DNA of 64,000 nucleotides from Anagrus nilaparvatae (lineage: Eukaryota > Arthropoda > Insecta > Hymenoptera > Mymaridae), in NCBI GenBank assembly GCA_022575985.1, contig JAKSXM010000231.1, forward strand, positions 5,520,501 to 5,584,500. The letters run 5' to 3'. Position 1 is the first letter of the stretch. Each line of letters begins with the position of its first letter. Made by a program: the position numbers and the translations under genes. Of the stretch, positions 49,684 through 60,065 are shown piece after piece. Under the pieces are notes generated by a model. It did not search any database and was not told the origin of the DNA. It was given only the letters and a program-made list of their open reading frames with translations.

Positions 49684-49737
49684 CTTTAATTTCACGAACA
49701 TCCTGTATCTGCACAACTTCTGATTCTTCTCTTCTTT
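49684..49737 (-). CDS. sls: Titin/Sallimus micro-exon (18 residues)
   Basis: A 54-nt exon that is phase 1 on both sides, with acceptor ATTTTTCGCAG and donor TTAAAG|GTTTGG. It encodes RREESEVVQIQDVREIK, an acidic PEVK-like piece. The donor is poor beyond GT, so confidence is moderate. Because both sides are phase 1 it could be skipped without a frame shift, typical of elastic-region exons. Confidence 0.55.
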
Positions 49738-50327
49738 CTGCGAAAAATATTTAACTTACTATTCGCATCTTTGAGATATTTAAAATTTAATAATAATTAC
49801 TTACAGAATATAACGAATAAAAAGGATTACTTTAAATAAAAAATATTTTATTTCATGTAACATGATGTACATCTTTTAGTATTCATTTTTTTTTACAGTA
49901 ATGTATTATTGTCATGCCTTAAATAATATTACAGTATTTTACAAACAAATATGTTAATAACAATCAAGAAAACAAAAAGAATTTAACTTATTTTTAAAAA
50001 CCGTTCAAAAAAAATTATATTTACATAGTCAATATTTTTATAATTTATTATAAATAATTTATTATAAGTATTTTTATAATACACACTTATTTGTTACAAA
50101 TAACTAAAAACAGTTTAAATAAATTTATAATATATATTTATTTAAAACTACATGCACATTATTCATGCAAAGATGATTTTTAATATGTATAATAATTAAT
50201 ACATATTATTTTAGAATTAACTAAAACAACTTTTAAAAGTTAAAATTTATTCACTGTAAACAGTCATTAAAAAATAAAACCATGCTCTTTTTCTTTTTCA
50301 AATCAAAATCACACTTTGATAACTCAC
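49738..50327 (-). other. Intron of sls (590 bp)
   Basis: Donor GTGAGT at 50327, acceptor TTCGCAG at 49738. AT-rich; I see nothing else in it. Confidence 0.65.
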
Positions 50328-50397
50328 CCATTACGTGGACTTCAGTTTCTTGTATTATGTCGATACGTTGTGTTATAATTTGTTCAGTCTCAATGTG
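50328..50397 (-). CDS. sls: Titin/Sallimus short exon
   Basis: A 70-nt exon with acceptor ATTATTTGTTAAG (phase 0) and donor AATGG|GTGAGT (phase 1). It encodes HIETEQIITQRIDIIQETEV, a short acidic segment. Its upstream neighbour ends in phase 0 and the next exon starts in phase 1, so it is needed to bridge the phases unless other small exons were missed. There is no domain. Confidence 0.65.
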
Positions 50398-50467
50398 CTT
50401 AACAAATAATATATTGGGGTCATTAAATATTCTTCAAATTTATTAACTTACTAAATCACAAACTTAC

Positions 50468-51247
50468 CTCTACACCTTCTGTAACTTCCCAAGCTCTTGG
50501 ACGAAAATCTTCAGCTATGAAATGAGTTATTACTTCTTCTACGGTAGCATGCTCCAATTCAACCATTTTCATAAATGCTCTGAAACCTACTGTTGCTGCA
50601 ACAATGCTTTCATCAATTGTGGTCTCTTCAGTTAATACTTCCGATATCAGTGGGCCATGTCCTTGTCTTTCAACTAATTGAACTAAAGCATTTTGAGCAT
50701 CTGGAGTTCTAAGTGCTGGAAATTTATCAGTTCGATGTAAGCATTCATTAATTTCATAAACTGTCACACCTTGACGAATTAAATATCCAATTGTAGCTAA
50801 TTCGCGTAGTGGTTGTTTAGCTGATTTAAATTCAGGAGCATCAAATAATTCCATAATTTCTTCTACTTCTCGAGCGATATTTTTTTTCTGTTCAGTTATA
50901 ATTTTTTCTACCATAACTACATCGACATCTTTCTGTACCGTTTTTTTTCTTTTTTTTATTTCACGTATTCCGGTTTCTGTATGAACTTCGGAAACGGAAA
51001 TTGTTTGTAATGTTTCAGAAGTCACTTGCGCTTTGTCAGTAACAACATCAACAGAAAAAGCAGGGGCAATATCTGTAGAAGTTACTTCAATAACAGCAAC
51101 GCCTTCGTGTTCTTCAACACTTTTTTCAGCTTTTTCTTGAATTATTGGTTTTTGCGGTTTACGTTTTTCATCTACCTTTTTCATAGTTGGTGTTGCTTCT
51201 GTTATTATTGAATCTTGTATTGGAACAATTTTTTTAGCTTTTGAAGG
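50468..51247 (-). CDS. sls: Titin/Sallimus exon: disordered segment followed by a probable folded helical domain
   Basis: A 780-nt exon, phase 0 on both sides, with acceptor ATTTTGCAG and donor GTAGAG|GTAAGT. The first 125 or so residues are Lys/Glu/Val/Thr-rich (KKRKKTVQKDVDVVMVEKII). The last 130 are of different composition: balanced hydrophobics, Cys, His and Gly in an alternating helical pattern. Examples are PLRELATIGYLIRQGVTVYE, NALVQLVERQGHGPLISEVL and VGFRAFMKMVELEHATVEEV. This looks like a compact, mostly alpha-helical domain. I believe insect Sallimus proteins have a similar conserved segment outside the Ig/PEVK types, but this is from memory and should be checked. Its function is unknown. 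Confidence 0.8.
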
Positions 51248-51315
51248 CTGCAAAATAATAGAAAGTAAATAGAAATTTTTTAAATTTAATAATTAAAATA
51301 TTTTTGTTTTTTTAC

Positions 51316-51385
51316 TTTTTCAAGATGTTCTACGATCGTTTCTGTGGATTCGAGAGTTTGAATTTCCTCTGCATCAACAATTTTC
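51316..51385 (-). CDS. sls: Titin/Sallimus short charged exon
   Basis: A 70-nt exon with acceptor TATTAAAAG (phase 2, purine-rich and weak) and donor GAAAAA|GTAAAA (phase 0). It encodes KIVDAEEIQTLESTETIVE, an acidic linker. It is supported mainly by the fit of both phases with its neighbours (AA|G restores Lys at the left junction) and by an open frame ending in GAA AAA before the donor. The weak acceptor lowers confidence. Confidence 0.62.
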
Positions 51386-51463
51386 CTTTTAATATAAAAA
51401 ATATAATTATTAAATTATAAGTACTTAATGCAATAATTGTTTACTAAAATTATCAATACATAC

Positions 51464-51674
51464 TTGTCTTCTGGTTGCTCTGAGACTTTTCCTTTTTCTT
51501 CAGTAACAGATGTTTTATCAACTTTGACTTTTTCCATTTTTAATTTGTCCTTAACAATCTTAGCCTTTTTTACTTCAGGTTTCTTTTTCTTAAGAACCTT
51601 TTCAGTCTTTTCAGTCACGACATCTTCAATTTTTTCTTCATCGTCTCTTATTTGTCTTGGTTTTTCTCTTTCAG
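51464..51674 (-). CDS. sls: Titin/Sallimus exon: Lys/Glu/Val-rich linker
   Basis: The acceptor TTCATTAGCAG gives phase 1 and the donor GACAA|GTATGT gives phase 2. The 211-nt exon encodes a charged stretch with EREKPRQIRDDEEKIEDVV, VLKKKKPEVKKAKIVKDK and KGKVSEQPEDK. The composition is PEVK-like but without a regular repeat. It marks the change from the Ig block to the long elastic region. An AG three bases upstream (CATTAG) is an alternative acceptor that would add one residue. Confidence 0.75.
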
Positions 51675-51760
51675 CTGCTAATGAACAATGAATTAAAATG
51701 AACCATTAAAAAAAAATTAATATTAACAAAAGATTTTGCAAGTTTTTTTTTATATCTAAC

Positions 51761-51949
51761 CAGTAACATTTAATTTAGCTTTAGTTGTTGCCAGCCCAAT
51801 ATCACTTGTTGCTTTACAAACATATATTCCTGCATCTTCTAGGGTTACTTCTTTGATTGTCAAAGTTGTTAAATTTTTATCTTCGATAATACGAATTTTG
51901 ATATTATCAGTATTCAGTATGATTTTATCATTTTTATACCAAATAATAT
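51761..51949 (-). CDS. sls: Titin/Sallimus exon: second half of an Ig domain
   Basis: A 189-nt exon, phase 1 on both sides, with acceptor TTATTTTTAG and donor ACTG|GTTAGA (a weaker donor at +4/+5). It supplies the core Trp (IIWYKND), the D-E strands (LTTLTIKEV), the LEDAGIYVCKA motif with the F-strand cysteine, and the final G strand (TTKAKLNVT). Together with the exon at 52322 it forms one Ig domain that has only the F-strand cysteine. Confidence 0.85.
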
Positions 51950-52217
51950 CTAAAAATAAAATTTATTTAAGTTTAATATTTTAATTATGTTTTTTCTTTT
52001 TTGCCTGTCAGAGCGTAAAACTTGTGCTTAAAACTTGTCATAGAATTTTTTGCATTTATTGTACGCCTAAACAAGCAAAAGGTATTGCAAGCACCATAAT
52101 CGAAAAACTTTGGACACTAGTGAATTATATACTCCATCTAGAGAAACCACCAGTACCATAATTTTTAAACCATTATTGCTTAATATACTTACTGACTTTT
52201 CTAATTTAAAGGCTTAC

Positions 52218-52322
52218 CTGGCTTCGGGTTACCGGAATACTTGTTTTCGAAATATACTTGCTCACCCTCTTGGGAATAAGTGTCTGTTATTTCTTGAATA
52301 AACCTAGGTATTGATTGTGTTG
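52218..52322 (-). CDS. sls: Titin/Sallimus exon: first half of an Ig domain
   Basis: A 105-nt exon, phase 1 on both sides, with acceptor CTTTTCTAG and donor CCAG|GTAAGC. It encodes IPRFIQEITDTYSQEGEQ, then VYFENKYSGNPKP, i.e. strands A to C of an Ig I-set domain. The B-strand position that normally holds cysteine is Asn (YFENKYS). The next exon starts with DIIWYKN, giving the expected GNPKP-x-I-x-W progression across the junction. Confidence 0.85.
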
Positions 52323-53299
52323 CTAGAAAAGATAATAATTATTTATATAGTTGAAAATAAACATTTAGCTAAAGATGAACCTTTACTATTCGCATAGTCA
52401 AAATTATAAACAATTTAAAAAAAAAAATTTGTTTGCATTGAGTACACGGAACTCTTAAAAAATATAAATTTTATATTAAATAAAAAATAAAATTATCAAA
52501 AATAAGTTTTATATTTTTTTAGCTTTAAAAGGATAGTAATTAAACTACTGAAACTGTCGCATGACAAGAATTGCAATAAATTAGATTGTAATTAATTATC
52601 GTTTTTTTGTTCTGTAATGACCAAGACATAAATAAATTTAACTAAATTTTATAAGGAACTCTGATTTAGATGCCTCAAATATGTTCGAAAATTTACTAAA
52701 ATCATTTAATGAGTGTGGAATTTTATTGGCGTAGGTCATTATTTAAAGAAATTTGCTGTGATTGTTAAAATTTTTTTTTTATTACATGGATCAACATTAT
52801 TGATAAATTAAGACTGACTTCATTTTTTCGTGTATTTTTAATGAATTTTAAACATGTTTTTTTAAAACATTTTGTTATGCAAGTAATTCAAATTTTTTTT
52901 ATTTCTTTACATACTATAAAATTACTATAAAAAAATACAAAAAAAAATTTTATTTGTATTTTACAAATTTTTGTTTATTTTATAGATGGCGTCAAAGTAA
53001 AGGCTGAAAAAAAAATTAAAAAACGGTTGCCATCGTAGCGCCTATTGTGGGCATTCTAAACAATAAAATAAAAAAGTATTATATTTTCTATAGACTTTTC
53101 AAGTGCTTGAACCAATAATTAGCAAAAAATTTCGAAAATTGCCTATTTTTCAACTTTTTTCTGATATTCTCAGTTCAAGAACTTGGCACTAAAATAACAC
53201 AGAAAATGCACAAAGTTTCAGATCGATAGCTTAATAGTTTTTGAGTTAGAGCGGCAACCGATTTAAAAAAAGTAGTTTTGAGTTTTGACTTTAAAATAA

Positions 53300-53341
<42 letters not shown>

Positions 53342-54307
53342 TATTTGTTTATCACAAAATAAAGTACACTCTTTTTATAATATATATATATACATGGTCA
53401 ATTTGTTTCAAAATACAATAAAATTATAAAATAAAACAATATATAAGTAAATATAATATATATGTGATCAATTAATAAGTCAATTCAATCAGTCAACAGT
53501 TGTAAATATAGTAAATAAAATAAACGCTATGTTTTCCTGTTAAAAACGGTCCATAAAAATCAAAATATCTCAAAAACATATTTTTTTTTTGTCTAAATAT
53601 ACTTTCTTAAAATGTTTTTAAACAAAAAAATCAAAAAAATAGAAAATGCATAAAATATTTTCATTTTTGAAAAGTCAGTCTTAAATGGCTGTTAATTAAA
53701 TTAAAGTATTGTTTTATTTATAACAAACAGGTTTTCTTTTTCCCTACAAAAATTACAAGTTATATTTACTTGTTCATTTTTCATTTATGATCTAATCATT
53801 TTAATTATTTTACACAAGTAAATGTTCAAAAGAAACAAAATTAATAAGGTAGACTTTGGAGCAATAAAGATTGATTTAAATAAAAATTATAAATTTAAAA
53901 AATTTTTTCAAAAGAATTTTCTTGAATTGAGTTATTATTAAAATTCCAATTTGCAATGGAAAAAATGTAGAAATATATTCAATATCCAAATGTTTTAGAA
54001 TTACATAAGTACATACTGTAGGTGCTAGTTGAGATAACTTATCCAAAAATTTTTAAAATATGGAAATTATATATTAAAAACATATTCACAAGGTTTAAGA
54101 CTATGTTTAGCAAAGGCCATCCATACATTATTTAATTTACCTGAATTTCTTAACCTTGAAGTATACTGAACCATTTTTAGTAATCTGTTATTTAAAAAAC
54201 AAAACCATGCTTTTAATTCAAGAAAATTATAATAAAATCAATAAAAACGATTAAAATTAATTATGTTAATAGCTTGTTTTAAAAAATATAAGAATTTTAG
54301 ACTATAC
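52323..54307 (-). other. Intron of sls (2.0 kb)
   Basis: Donor GTATAG at 54307, acceptor CTTTTCTAG at 52323. It contains an (ATT)n run at 53301-53343 and otherwise AT-rich DNA. A candidate small exon near 54140-54185 was considered and rejected on phase. Confidence 0.75.
53301..53343. repeat. (TTA)n microsatellite
   Basis: About fourteen TTA units without interruption. Confidence 0.95.
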
Positions 54308-55630
54308 CTGACATAGTTTCTCTTTCGTTATCGCAACTACTTTTGTCTACAGAATCAAGATTTGGAATACTACCTCCTAAACCTAAATGGTCGCCACATT
54401 TGCTTTCCAACAATAAAAATTCTTGAAGTTCTTCATGACTATCTGCAGTATGTAACTGCGGATATGTATTCATTTCAATTTCTCTGGGTTCTAATGTATT
54501 TATTTTATATGATTTTAGATATTTTAAATTATTTTGGGTACGTGATCTATAAGAAATTGGAATACGAGATTTTTGATAAGTGTGATATTTTTTAATATTA
54601 TCGCATACTCTTTTATTATTTTTCTGACTCATTGCATTGTCATGAATTTTAATATCAGTTTCTGATACAGAATGCAATAAAGCTTCATTATCCCTAAATT
54701 TTTGTTTTTCTTGATAATTGCTATTGTTTGAAGAATTCTCACTTATTTCTTCAATAGATGATAAATAAATGTTATTAAATAAAAAATTATCAAGGTTTAT
54801 ATTAACTGAATCATGTTTGCTTATATTTGAACTAGAGCTATAAAATTTTTGAGCTGTATTATCAATATCTGAAGACTTTAATTGTTTTACCACTAAACCT
54901 GTATTTTCTTTTTTGGTTGTTTTATGATTCATACTCTGAAAAGAATTTTTCACAGATTTTGTACTAACTGGCTCAGATTTTTTCAGTACATTAATTTTAG
55001 AACTTGATGGTTCGACTTTGCTTCTACGTTTTTGCTTGTGATTAGCATATGTTATAGTATTAACTGGAGAAACCAATTTTTGTTTCAAGTAGCTTCTATC
55101 TTTATTTTTAGAATCAATTTTTGGTAACAAATGAGTACAACTTGATCTACCTTGCAAAGAATTTATACGAGTATGTGGCTTATTACGTTTCATTTTTAAG
55201 GGTGCTAGTAGAAATGATTCTATACTTTGCTCAATTTTTGGATCGATTAAAGAATCATTGTTTAATGATTTTTCATTTTTAGAATTAATTAAATTTTTAA
55301 ATTGTGACTCATGAAAATTTTCTTCAATAGTGATTATATTACTTGAGTGTGAAAAATTATCCAGTTTATTTGTAATGATTTCATTGACGTTAAAAGAAAT
55401 TTTTGCAGATTCCAATAACTCAGTTATAAATTCATTACTCTTCTGAGATTTTGATTTTTTAGAAAAGCTAGAGCATTGTTTAGATCCATAGACACTCGAA
55501 AAATCAAACATGCAAGCATCCATGCTTGAATCTATTTTACTATTGTGTTCCTTACCTCGTAAAGCCTCTTGCATTTCTTCCATTTGTGTTACCCATTCAG
55601 GTTTTCTGTAATCTTTTGTGCCTACAATAC
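54308..55630 (-). CDS. sls: Titin/Sallimus exon with conserved-looking start and a long Ser/Asn/Lys-rich extension
   Basis: The 5' part encodes a linker (DYRKPEWVTQMEEMQEALR) of the kind found between insect titin Ig domains. It is followed by about 415 residues of Ser-, Asn- and Lys-rich, probably disordered sequence without a recognisable domain, ending ERETMS. The acceptor could be after TATAATATAG (55630) or TATTGTAG (55621); both give phase 1. There are two phase 1 donors: CGAG|GTAAGG at 55556 and TCAG|GTATAG at 54308. Use of the first yields a short exon of about 65-75 nt, and use of the second the long form. Both join in frame to the exon at 52322. The long frame stays open for more than 1.2 kb in AT-rich DNA, which argues that it is truly coding. 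Which form dominates cannot be told from sequence. Confidence 0.72.
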
Positions 55631-55901
55631 CTATATTATAATAAAAAAGTGATTTACATAAACTGATGATAATATAAAGTTTCTATTAAATGTTTAAATA
55701 AGTGTTGTGTTAAATTTGTGTTAATTTCATATGGATTCTTGGAATAAATTGTTGGATGAAATTAAGGGTGAACAAAAATAAATGGAGTCTTTTATTCAAA
55801 GCAGTTCTGCAAAAAACTTAAAAATGAAATAAATAAAAAAATTTTTTTATTTTTTCTGAAAAAAGTTACTTTGATGAGGATTTTAATATCTTTTTGCATA
55901 C

Positions 55902-56122
55902 CTTCTACAGATAAATATGTTGTAGTAGTTGAAACTCCTAAAGAGTTAAAAGCTTCAAAAACTATTTCGCCAGTATCATCTGGATAGGCTTCTGTTATAG
56001 TGAGTACTGATGTGCCATCTTCAAATTCTTCAATTTGAAACTCTGGAGAGGGATAGATTTCAACACCTTGCTTATACCACTTTCCTTTTGGTTTTGGTTT
56101 CCCTATAACCTTCACTTCCAAT
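55902..56122 (-). CDS. sls: Titin/Sallimus exon: rest of a cysteine-less Ig domain
   Basis: The acceptor TTTTATTTTAG gives phase 2 and the donor GAAG|GTATGC gives phase 1. The exon supplies the B to G strands of the split Ig domain: LEVKVIGKPKPKG, the core Trp in GKWYKQG, SVLTITEAYPDDTGE and a final TTYLSVE. Both positions that normally hold the disulphide cysteines are replaced: Val in the B strand and Phe in VFEAFN of the F strand. The hydrophobic pattern and the P-x-D-x-G motif are kept, so the fold is probably intact without a disulphide. Confidence 0.85.
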
Positions 56123-56833
56123 CTAAAATAAAAATAATGAGTTTTTGAAACAATTTTTTGTTCAGTAAGCTTGTATTATTTTGTATTCATTGGTCACCAT
56201 TTTCAAATAATTTAATAAACTAACTTTTTAATGATTTTATATTGACGAATACTGAACATTTGAATTTAATTTAATTAATTCTACTGCTTCTCTATTGAAC
56301 CTAAAAAAAAATCTCCCCCTTTTTTTATTATAAATTATCATAGTGACAGAATTTATTATAAAAAATTAATTTTTTTTTATGTTCGAATTATTAAAAATGA
56401 ATTTTGATATGAATTAATGTGTCCAATATTCGTCACAATATAATCATTATAAGATTAGTATTCAGTAATAAAACTGTGAACGATAGTTAGAAAATAATAC
56501 TCCTTGTGACTCAATTGTTAGAGTTATAGGCATGAAAACTGAGAATCGTAGGTTCAATGCCCCCAAAAAACGTTTTTTTTTTTAAATTTTTGTGAATTTT
56601 TAAAAGTATTTAAATAACAAAAGTTAGTTTTCGACAATTTAAAATTAATGAAAAATTAATATATTACAATAATTTCTGACATTCTAATAAGTAATAAAAA
56701 AAATTATTTAAATTTACAACTTTAATATACAACAAAGAATCCTTTTAATTAAATTAATATGCTGGGTACTAACAACACACGTCGTTCTATAATACATAAA
56801 AATTTAGTTTATTTTTAGTTAAAAATTAAATAC
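56123..56833 (-). other. Intron of sls (711 bp) with a tRNA-like + strand remnant
   Basis: Donor GTATTT at 56833, acceptor ATTTTAG at 56123. At about 56503-56570 the + strand reads TGACTCAATTGTTAGAG and then GTAGGTTCAATGCC. These resemble the A and B boxes of a tRNA promoter, followed by a T run. The acceptor, anticodon and T stems do not pair well, so this is at most a tRNA-derived SINE or pseudo-tRNA, not a functional tRNA. Confidence 0.4.
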
Positions 56834-56928
56834 CTTGTTAATTCTCCATCTTTTGTAGCTAAGACCTGTGGTAATTTTTTAAGTATTTCGGGAGCTGAAT
56901 CTTCGCTATCGGATTCTAATGGAGTCTC
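56834..56928 (-). CDS. sls: Titin/Sallimus exon: linker and first strands of a split Ig domain
   Basis: A 95-nt exon with acceptor AAAAATTTAG (phase 0) and donor ACAAG|GTATTT (phase 2). It encodes an acidic lead (ETPLESDSEDS) and then APEILKKLPQVLATKDGELT, the A to B strand start of an Ig domain. The split codon AG|A gives Arg and continues directly into LEVKVIGKPKPKG of the next exon, the normal Ig progression. This supports the join even though the exon is short. Confidence 0.78.
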
Positions 56929-57031
56929 CTAAATTTTTAAATATAATTAAATTTTTTATTAAATAATTTTATTATTTAATATAAAGGCAGTATCTTAATG
57001 TTTTTAATTTAAAAATTCGACTATATGATAC

Positions 57032-57132
57032 CTTAGGAGATAATAAATCCTCTTCAGATTCACTTTGACCAGTAATTAATGATGTCGCTATTGCTGAAGA
57101 AGCTATTTCTGAATCAGGAACGTATTCATAAG
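57032..57132 (-). CDS. sls: Titin/Sallimus short linker exon
   Basis: A 101-nt exon between acceptor ATTTTACAG (phase 1) and donor CCTAAG|GTATCA (phase 0). It encodes a Ser/Glu/Ala-rich linker with EYVPDSEIASS and SESEEDLLSPK. There is no recognisable domain. It sits between a canonical Ig domain and a degenerate split Ig domain and probably acts as a flexible spacer. Both splice sites and phases fit the neighbours, which is the main support. Confidence 0.75.
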
Positions 57133-57328
57133 CTGTAAAATAGTGATTTTTGTTTTTTAATACTGGATTGATATATTGTATTTCATATAAAATAAAGAAC
57201 ATCCGAATGATATCAAGAACAAATAACACATGAAGAAAAGTTTAATGAAATATAAACTTTTTTAATTACATAAAATAAATTAACCACAATTTAAATTGAA
57301 CCATAAAATAAATGGAAACAAAACATAC

Positions 57329-57788
57329 CTTCTACAACTAAGGACGTACTGCAAATTGCTTCTCCAACTACATTCGATGCTACGCACGTATACTCTCCAG
57401 CATCTTCAGGAAATACTTCATTTATTGCTAAGCTGCAAACACCTTCAGAATCTTGTAAAATAGTAATTTCTTTTCCTTCCTTTATTGGTTTATTTCTATG
57501 GTACCATTCAACTCTTGGAATGGGCTTTCCTTGGACAATACAAGTTAAATTAACGCTTTCGCCATCCATTACCTGTATAGGAGTTAATTTTTTTACGAAA
57601 ACTGGTGAAATCATTTCAATAGCTTCTTCCCAATGAATTTCTTGTATATTAATGGTAGCAGTACTTGTCACTGATCCTATTACATTTTCTGCTCTGCACG
57701 TATAAAGTCCAGCCAACTCTGGTTTCATTTCTTTCACTAATAATACAGAACGATTTTCTTTCGAAACTATTCTTATTTCGTGTGAACT
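57329..57788 (-). CDS. sls: Titin/Sallimus exon: end of one Ig domain plus one full Ig domain
   Basis: The exon opens after TTCATAATAG in phase 0 with SSHEIRIVSKENRS, which completes the Ig domain begun in the previous exon (F strand GLYTCRAENVIG). A short linker with IHWEEAIEM follows. A complete I-set Ig domain then runs from SPVFVKKLTPIQVMDGE, with both cysteines (LTCIVQG and YTCVASN), core Trp (RVEWYHRN) and the PEDAGEY motif. The donor GAAG|GTATGT is phase 1. This is the most canonical Ig domain in the window. Cutting of the preceding domain in the C-D region by a phase 0 intron is unusual for Ig domains, which are more often bounded by phase 1 introns. Confidence 0.87.
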
Positions 57789-57864
57789 CTATTATGAATT
57801 AAAACAAATCATAAAATAATAAAAACTAAATTTTTTAAAAATATTATATACAAATGAAAATTAC

Positions 57865-58640
57865 CTTAACAGGTTGATTTTCGTAGAACCATTGAAATGA
57901 TGCTATTGGATGTGATTCGACAATAGATTCCATTATCACAACATGACCTTCTGCTACTAATTGTGGCTGTATAGGATGTATAAATCTTGGAGCTATAACT
58001 TCTTCAAATACATCTTGCTTTTCTTTTACTTGTAAGGATCCTGAACTTCTGGCTTCACCAATTATATTTTGAATGCGAACTTCATATTTTCCAGAATCTT
58101 TTTTCTTCAAATCGGGTATATATAATTCAGCAGTATTTTCAAAAGTTTTCATGATTTTTTCATTAGAAGAAGGAATTTCCACGTTATTTCTAAACCATTT
58201 GACTTCTGGTATGGTATCGCTTTCATATTCTACTTCCATTGTTAATGCCCTTCCAGATTGTGTTACAATAGCTGGTAATGGCTTAATAATTTTAGGTGCA
58301 TGTAAAATTTCTGGTTTGGAAATGATGGCTGCATTTTGCAAAACTAAATTAGCTCTGCACTCGGCTACGCCAAATTTATTGTTTGCTGTAACTCTATAAA
58401 TAGTTTCGTCTGTTGAAACTGGTTTTAAAATGGTTAAAGTTGATTCGCCTGTTTCAGGTATATAATTAATTTCAGCTATTTGTGGTTTAGGTCTGATTTC
58501 ATTTTCTCCTTGATACCATTTAATTTCTGGAGTAGGAGATCCAGTTACAATACAAGTAAAAACTGCAGGCCTATTTTCTTCTACTATTAATGGTTTTAAT
58601 GGTGCAACAAAGTGAGGAGATGTACCTTCCTCTTCTTTTT
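57865..58640 (-). CDS. sls: Titin/Sallimus exon: two Ig domains and the start of a third
   Basis: The acceptor TTTTCTAG gives phase 1 and the donor GTTAAG|GTAATT gives phase 0, so 776 nt is consistent. The first Ig domain starts near SPHFVAPLKPLIVEE and has the B-strand cysteine (VFTCIVTG) and core Trp (IKWYQGE). Its F strand reads TIYRVTANN, so the second cysteine is missing. The second Ig domain (IIKPLPAIVTQSG to SSGSLQV) has neither cysteine: LTMEVEYE in the B strand and GKYEVRIQN in the F strand. The third starts at PRFIHPIQPQLVAEGH and is cut after its C strand (FQWFYENQPVK) by the intron. The fold is supported by Trp spacing and by the D-x-G/A-x-Y motif. Loss of the disulphide is common in titin I-band Ig domains. 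Confidence 0.87.
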
Positions 58641-58764
58641 CTAGAAAATACAAAACAGAATATATTTATTTACTTACAATTTAAAACATTAAAATAACCA
58701 CAGAACTTTAAAGCTAATTGACAAAATAAATAAAGTATTTTCTAAAAAGGTTATTTCTGGATAA

Positions 58765-59975
58765 ACATAGTGATTTTTCCCCTACAATAAAATCTAGCAT
58801 AAGTAGTAGCATCTGAAAACTTGTCAAAATACTCTCTGATTTCCGCTGAAATTAGACCTCTAAAAAGAGAAAGTCCCCCAAAAGCATATAAAAAAGGCTT
58901 TATTTAATTTCTCCGACCCAAAAACAGATAGAATACTCTAGATATTGACTAAAAAACTTAACAGATCATCACTATTTAAAAATTTTTTTTAGCTCTTAAA
59001 ACCCCTTTAAAACCACGAAAAACAATTTTGTATTTTTTGAAAATTGTTATTTTGAGCGAAAAAACATTCCATCCCAAAATTTTTTACTTAACCCTGGTAG
59101 AATGAAAAACAATATTTTTTAATTTTTTAGACGATCACCTGTAGGGAGAAACAGCTTCTAATATCCGAAAATCCAAAATCTTTTGCCACCGTTTACCCAC
59201 GCTTTGTTTACGCACATAAAATTTTTATTTTAAACAGCTTGTATGCGCAACATAATAAAAGCATAGTTATTAAACTGATTTTTATTTACAGATACCATTA
59301 TGCTGTCCCAATCGTTCTATGCGGTTAGCACTAGCATTATGTATATTTTTTCTTTTTAAATACAAAAGGTGCGGATAAACAGTGCCAACAGATTGGGACG
59401 TTTAGATTGGACTGCAGGATGATGGCTATTGGTAAATATTAGCTCAATAACTATGGATTTTTATTTTAGTTCAATAAAAAACTGTTTAAAATACAAATTT
59501 TATAACATTAACAAAACCATGGGTAAATGTTAGCAGATTTAAAATTTTTGAATATTATAAAGTATTACAAAAATTGTGAATTGTAAAGCAAACCGCCCAA
59601 TGATTGTCTAAAAAGTTGAATATTATTGTTTTTCACCCTACCAAGGCTACGAAAAAAAGTTTTTAAATAAAATATTGCTTATATTATTATTTATTTATAT
59701 ATTTATAATTAAATATATTTTATAAAAATATTCAAAACCCAATTTATGAAAAATTCTAATGCTAATTATGCTAATTATAAGTTTTCTAGCTAATTACCAG
59801 AAAATATTTTCATTGGTCGGAAAAATTAAATATAGCATAAGAATCCGTTTTTTAGTTTTTTAGGGGACTGTAGCGGGCTATAGGTCTTATTCCAATTGAA
59901 TCCAGTGAGTTTGTTAAAAACTTTACGAATGCTGCTACTTGCGTCAGGTTTGCTTTTGGAGGAAAAATTACTATG
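58765..59975. mobile_element. Long-inverted-repeat element, about 1.2 kb (family copy 2)
   Basis: It lies in the intron 58641-60065. The left arm (CATAGTGATTTTTCC, AAGTAGTAGCATC, GAAATTAGACCTCTA) returns inverted at about 59840-59975. The family match to 33158-35154 covers the left arm and about 450 bases beyond, including a CTGGTAG block and CCACCGTTTACCCACGC. The centre has a second, smaller inverted repeat around GATTGGGACG / CCCAATCGTTC. No coding frame survives. Apart from this element the intron holds nothing I recognise. Confidence 0.65.
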
Positions 59976-60065
59976 CCTACCGACAATAGCTTTCAAGTAG
60001 AATACTTTAATTGTCAAATTAATTTTTTTTTTTTTAATTTAGTTTTTTTCTGGTCGTATAATTAC

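Noticed and set aside
54133..54205. Possible small exon between AATAACAG and TTCAG|GTAAAT
   Set aside because: Its upstream neighbour ends in phase 1; in that phase the candidate meets TAA at once. Other acceptors leave a phase 2 end that does not fit the exon at 52322.
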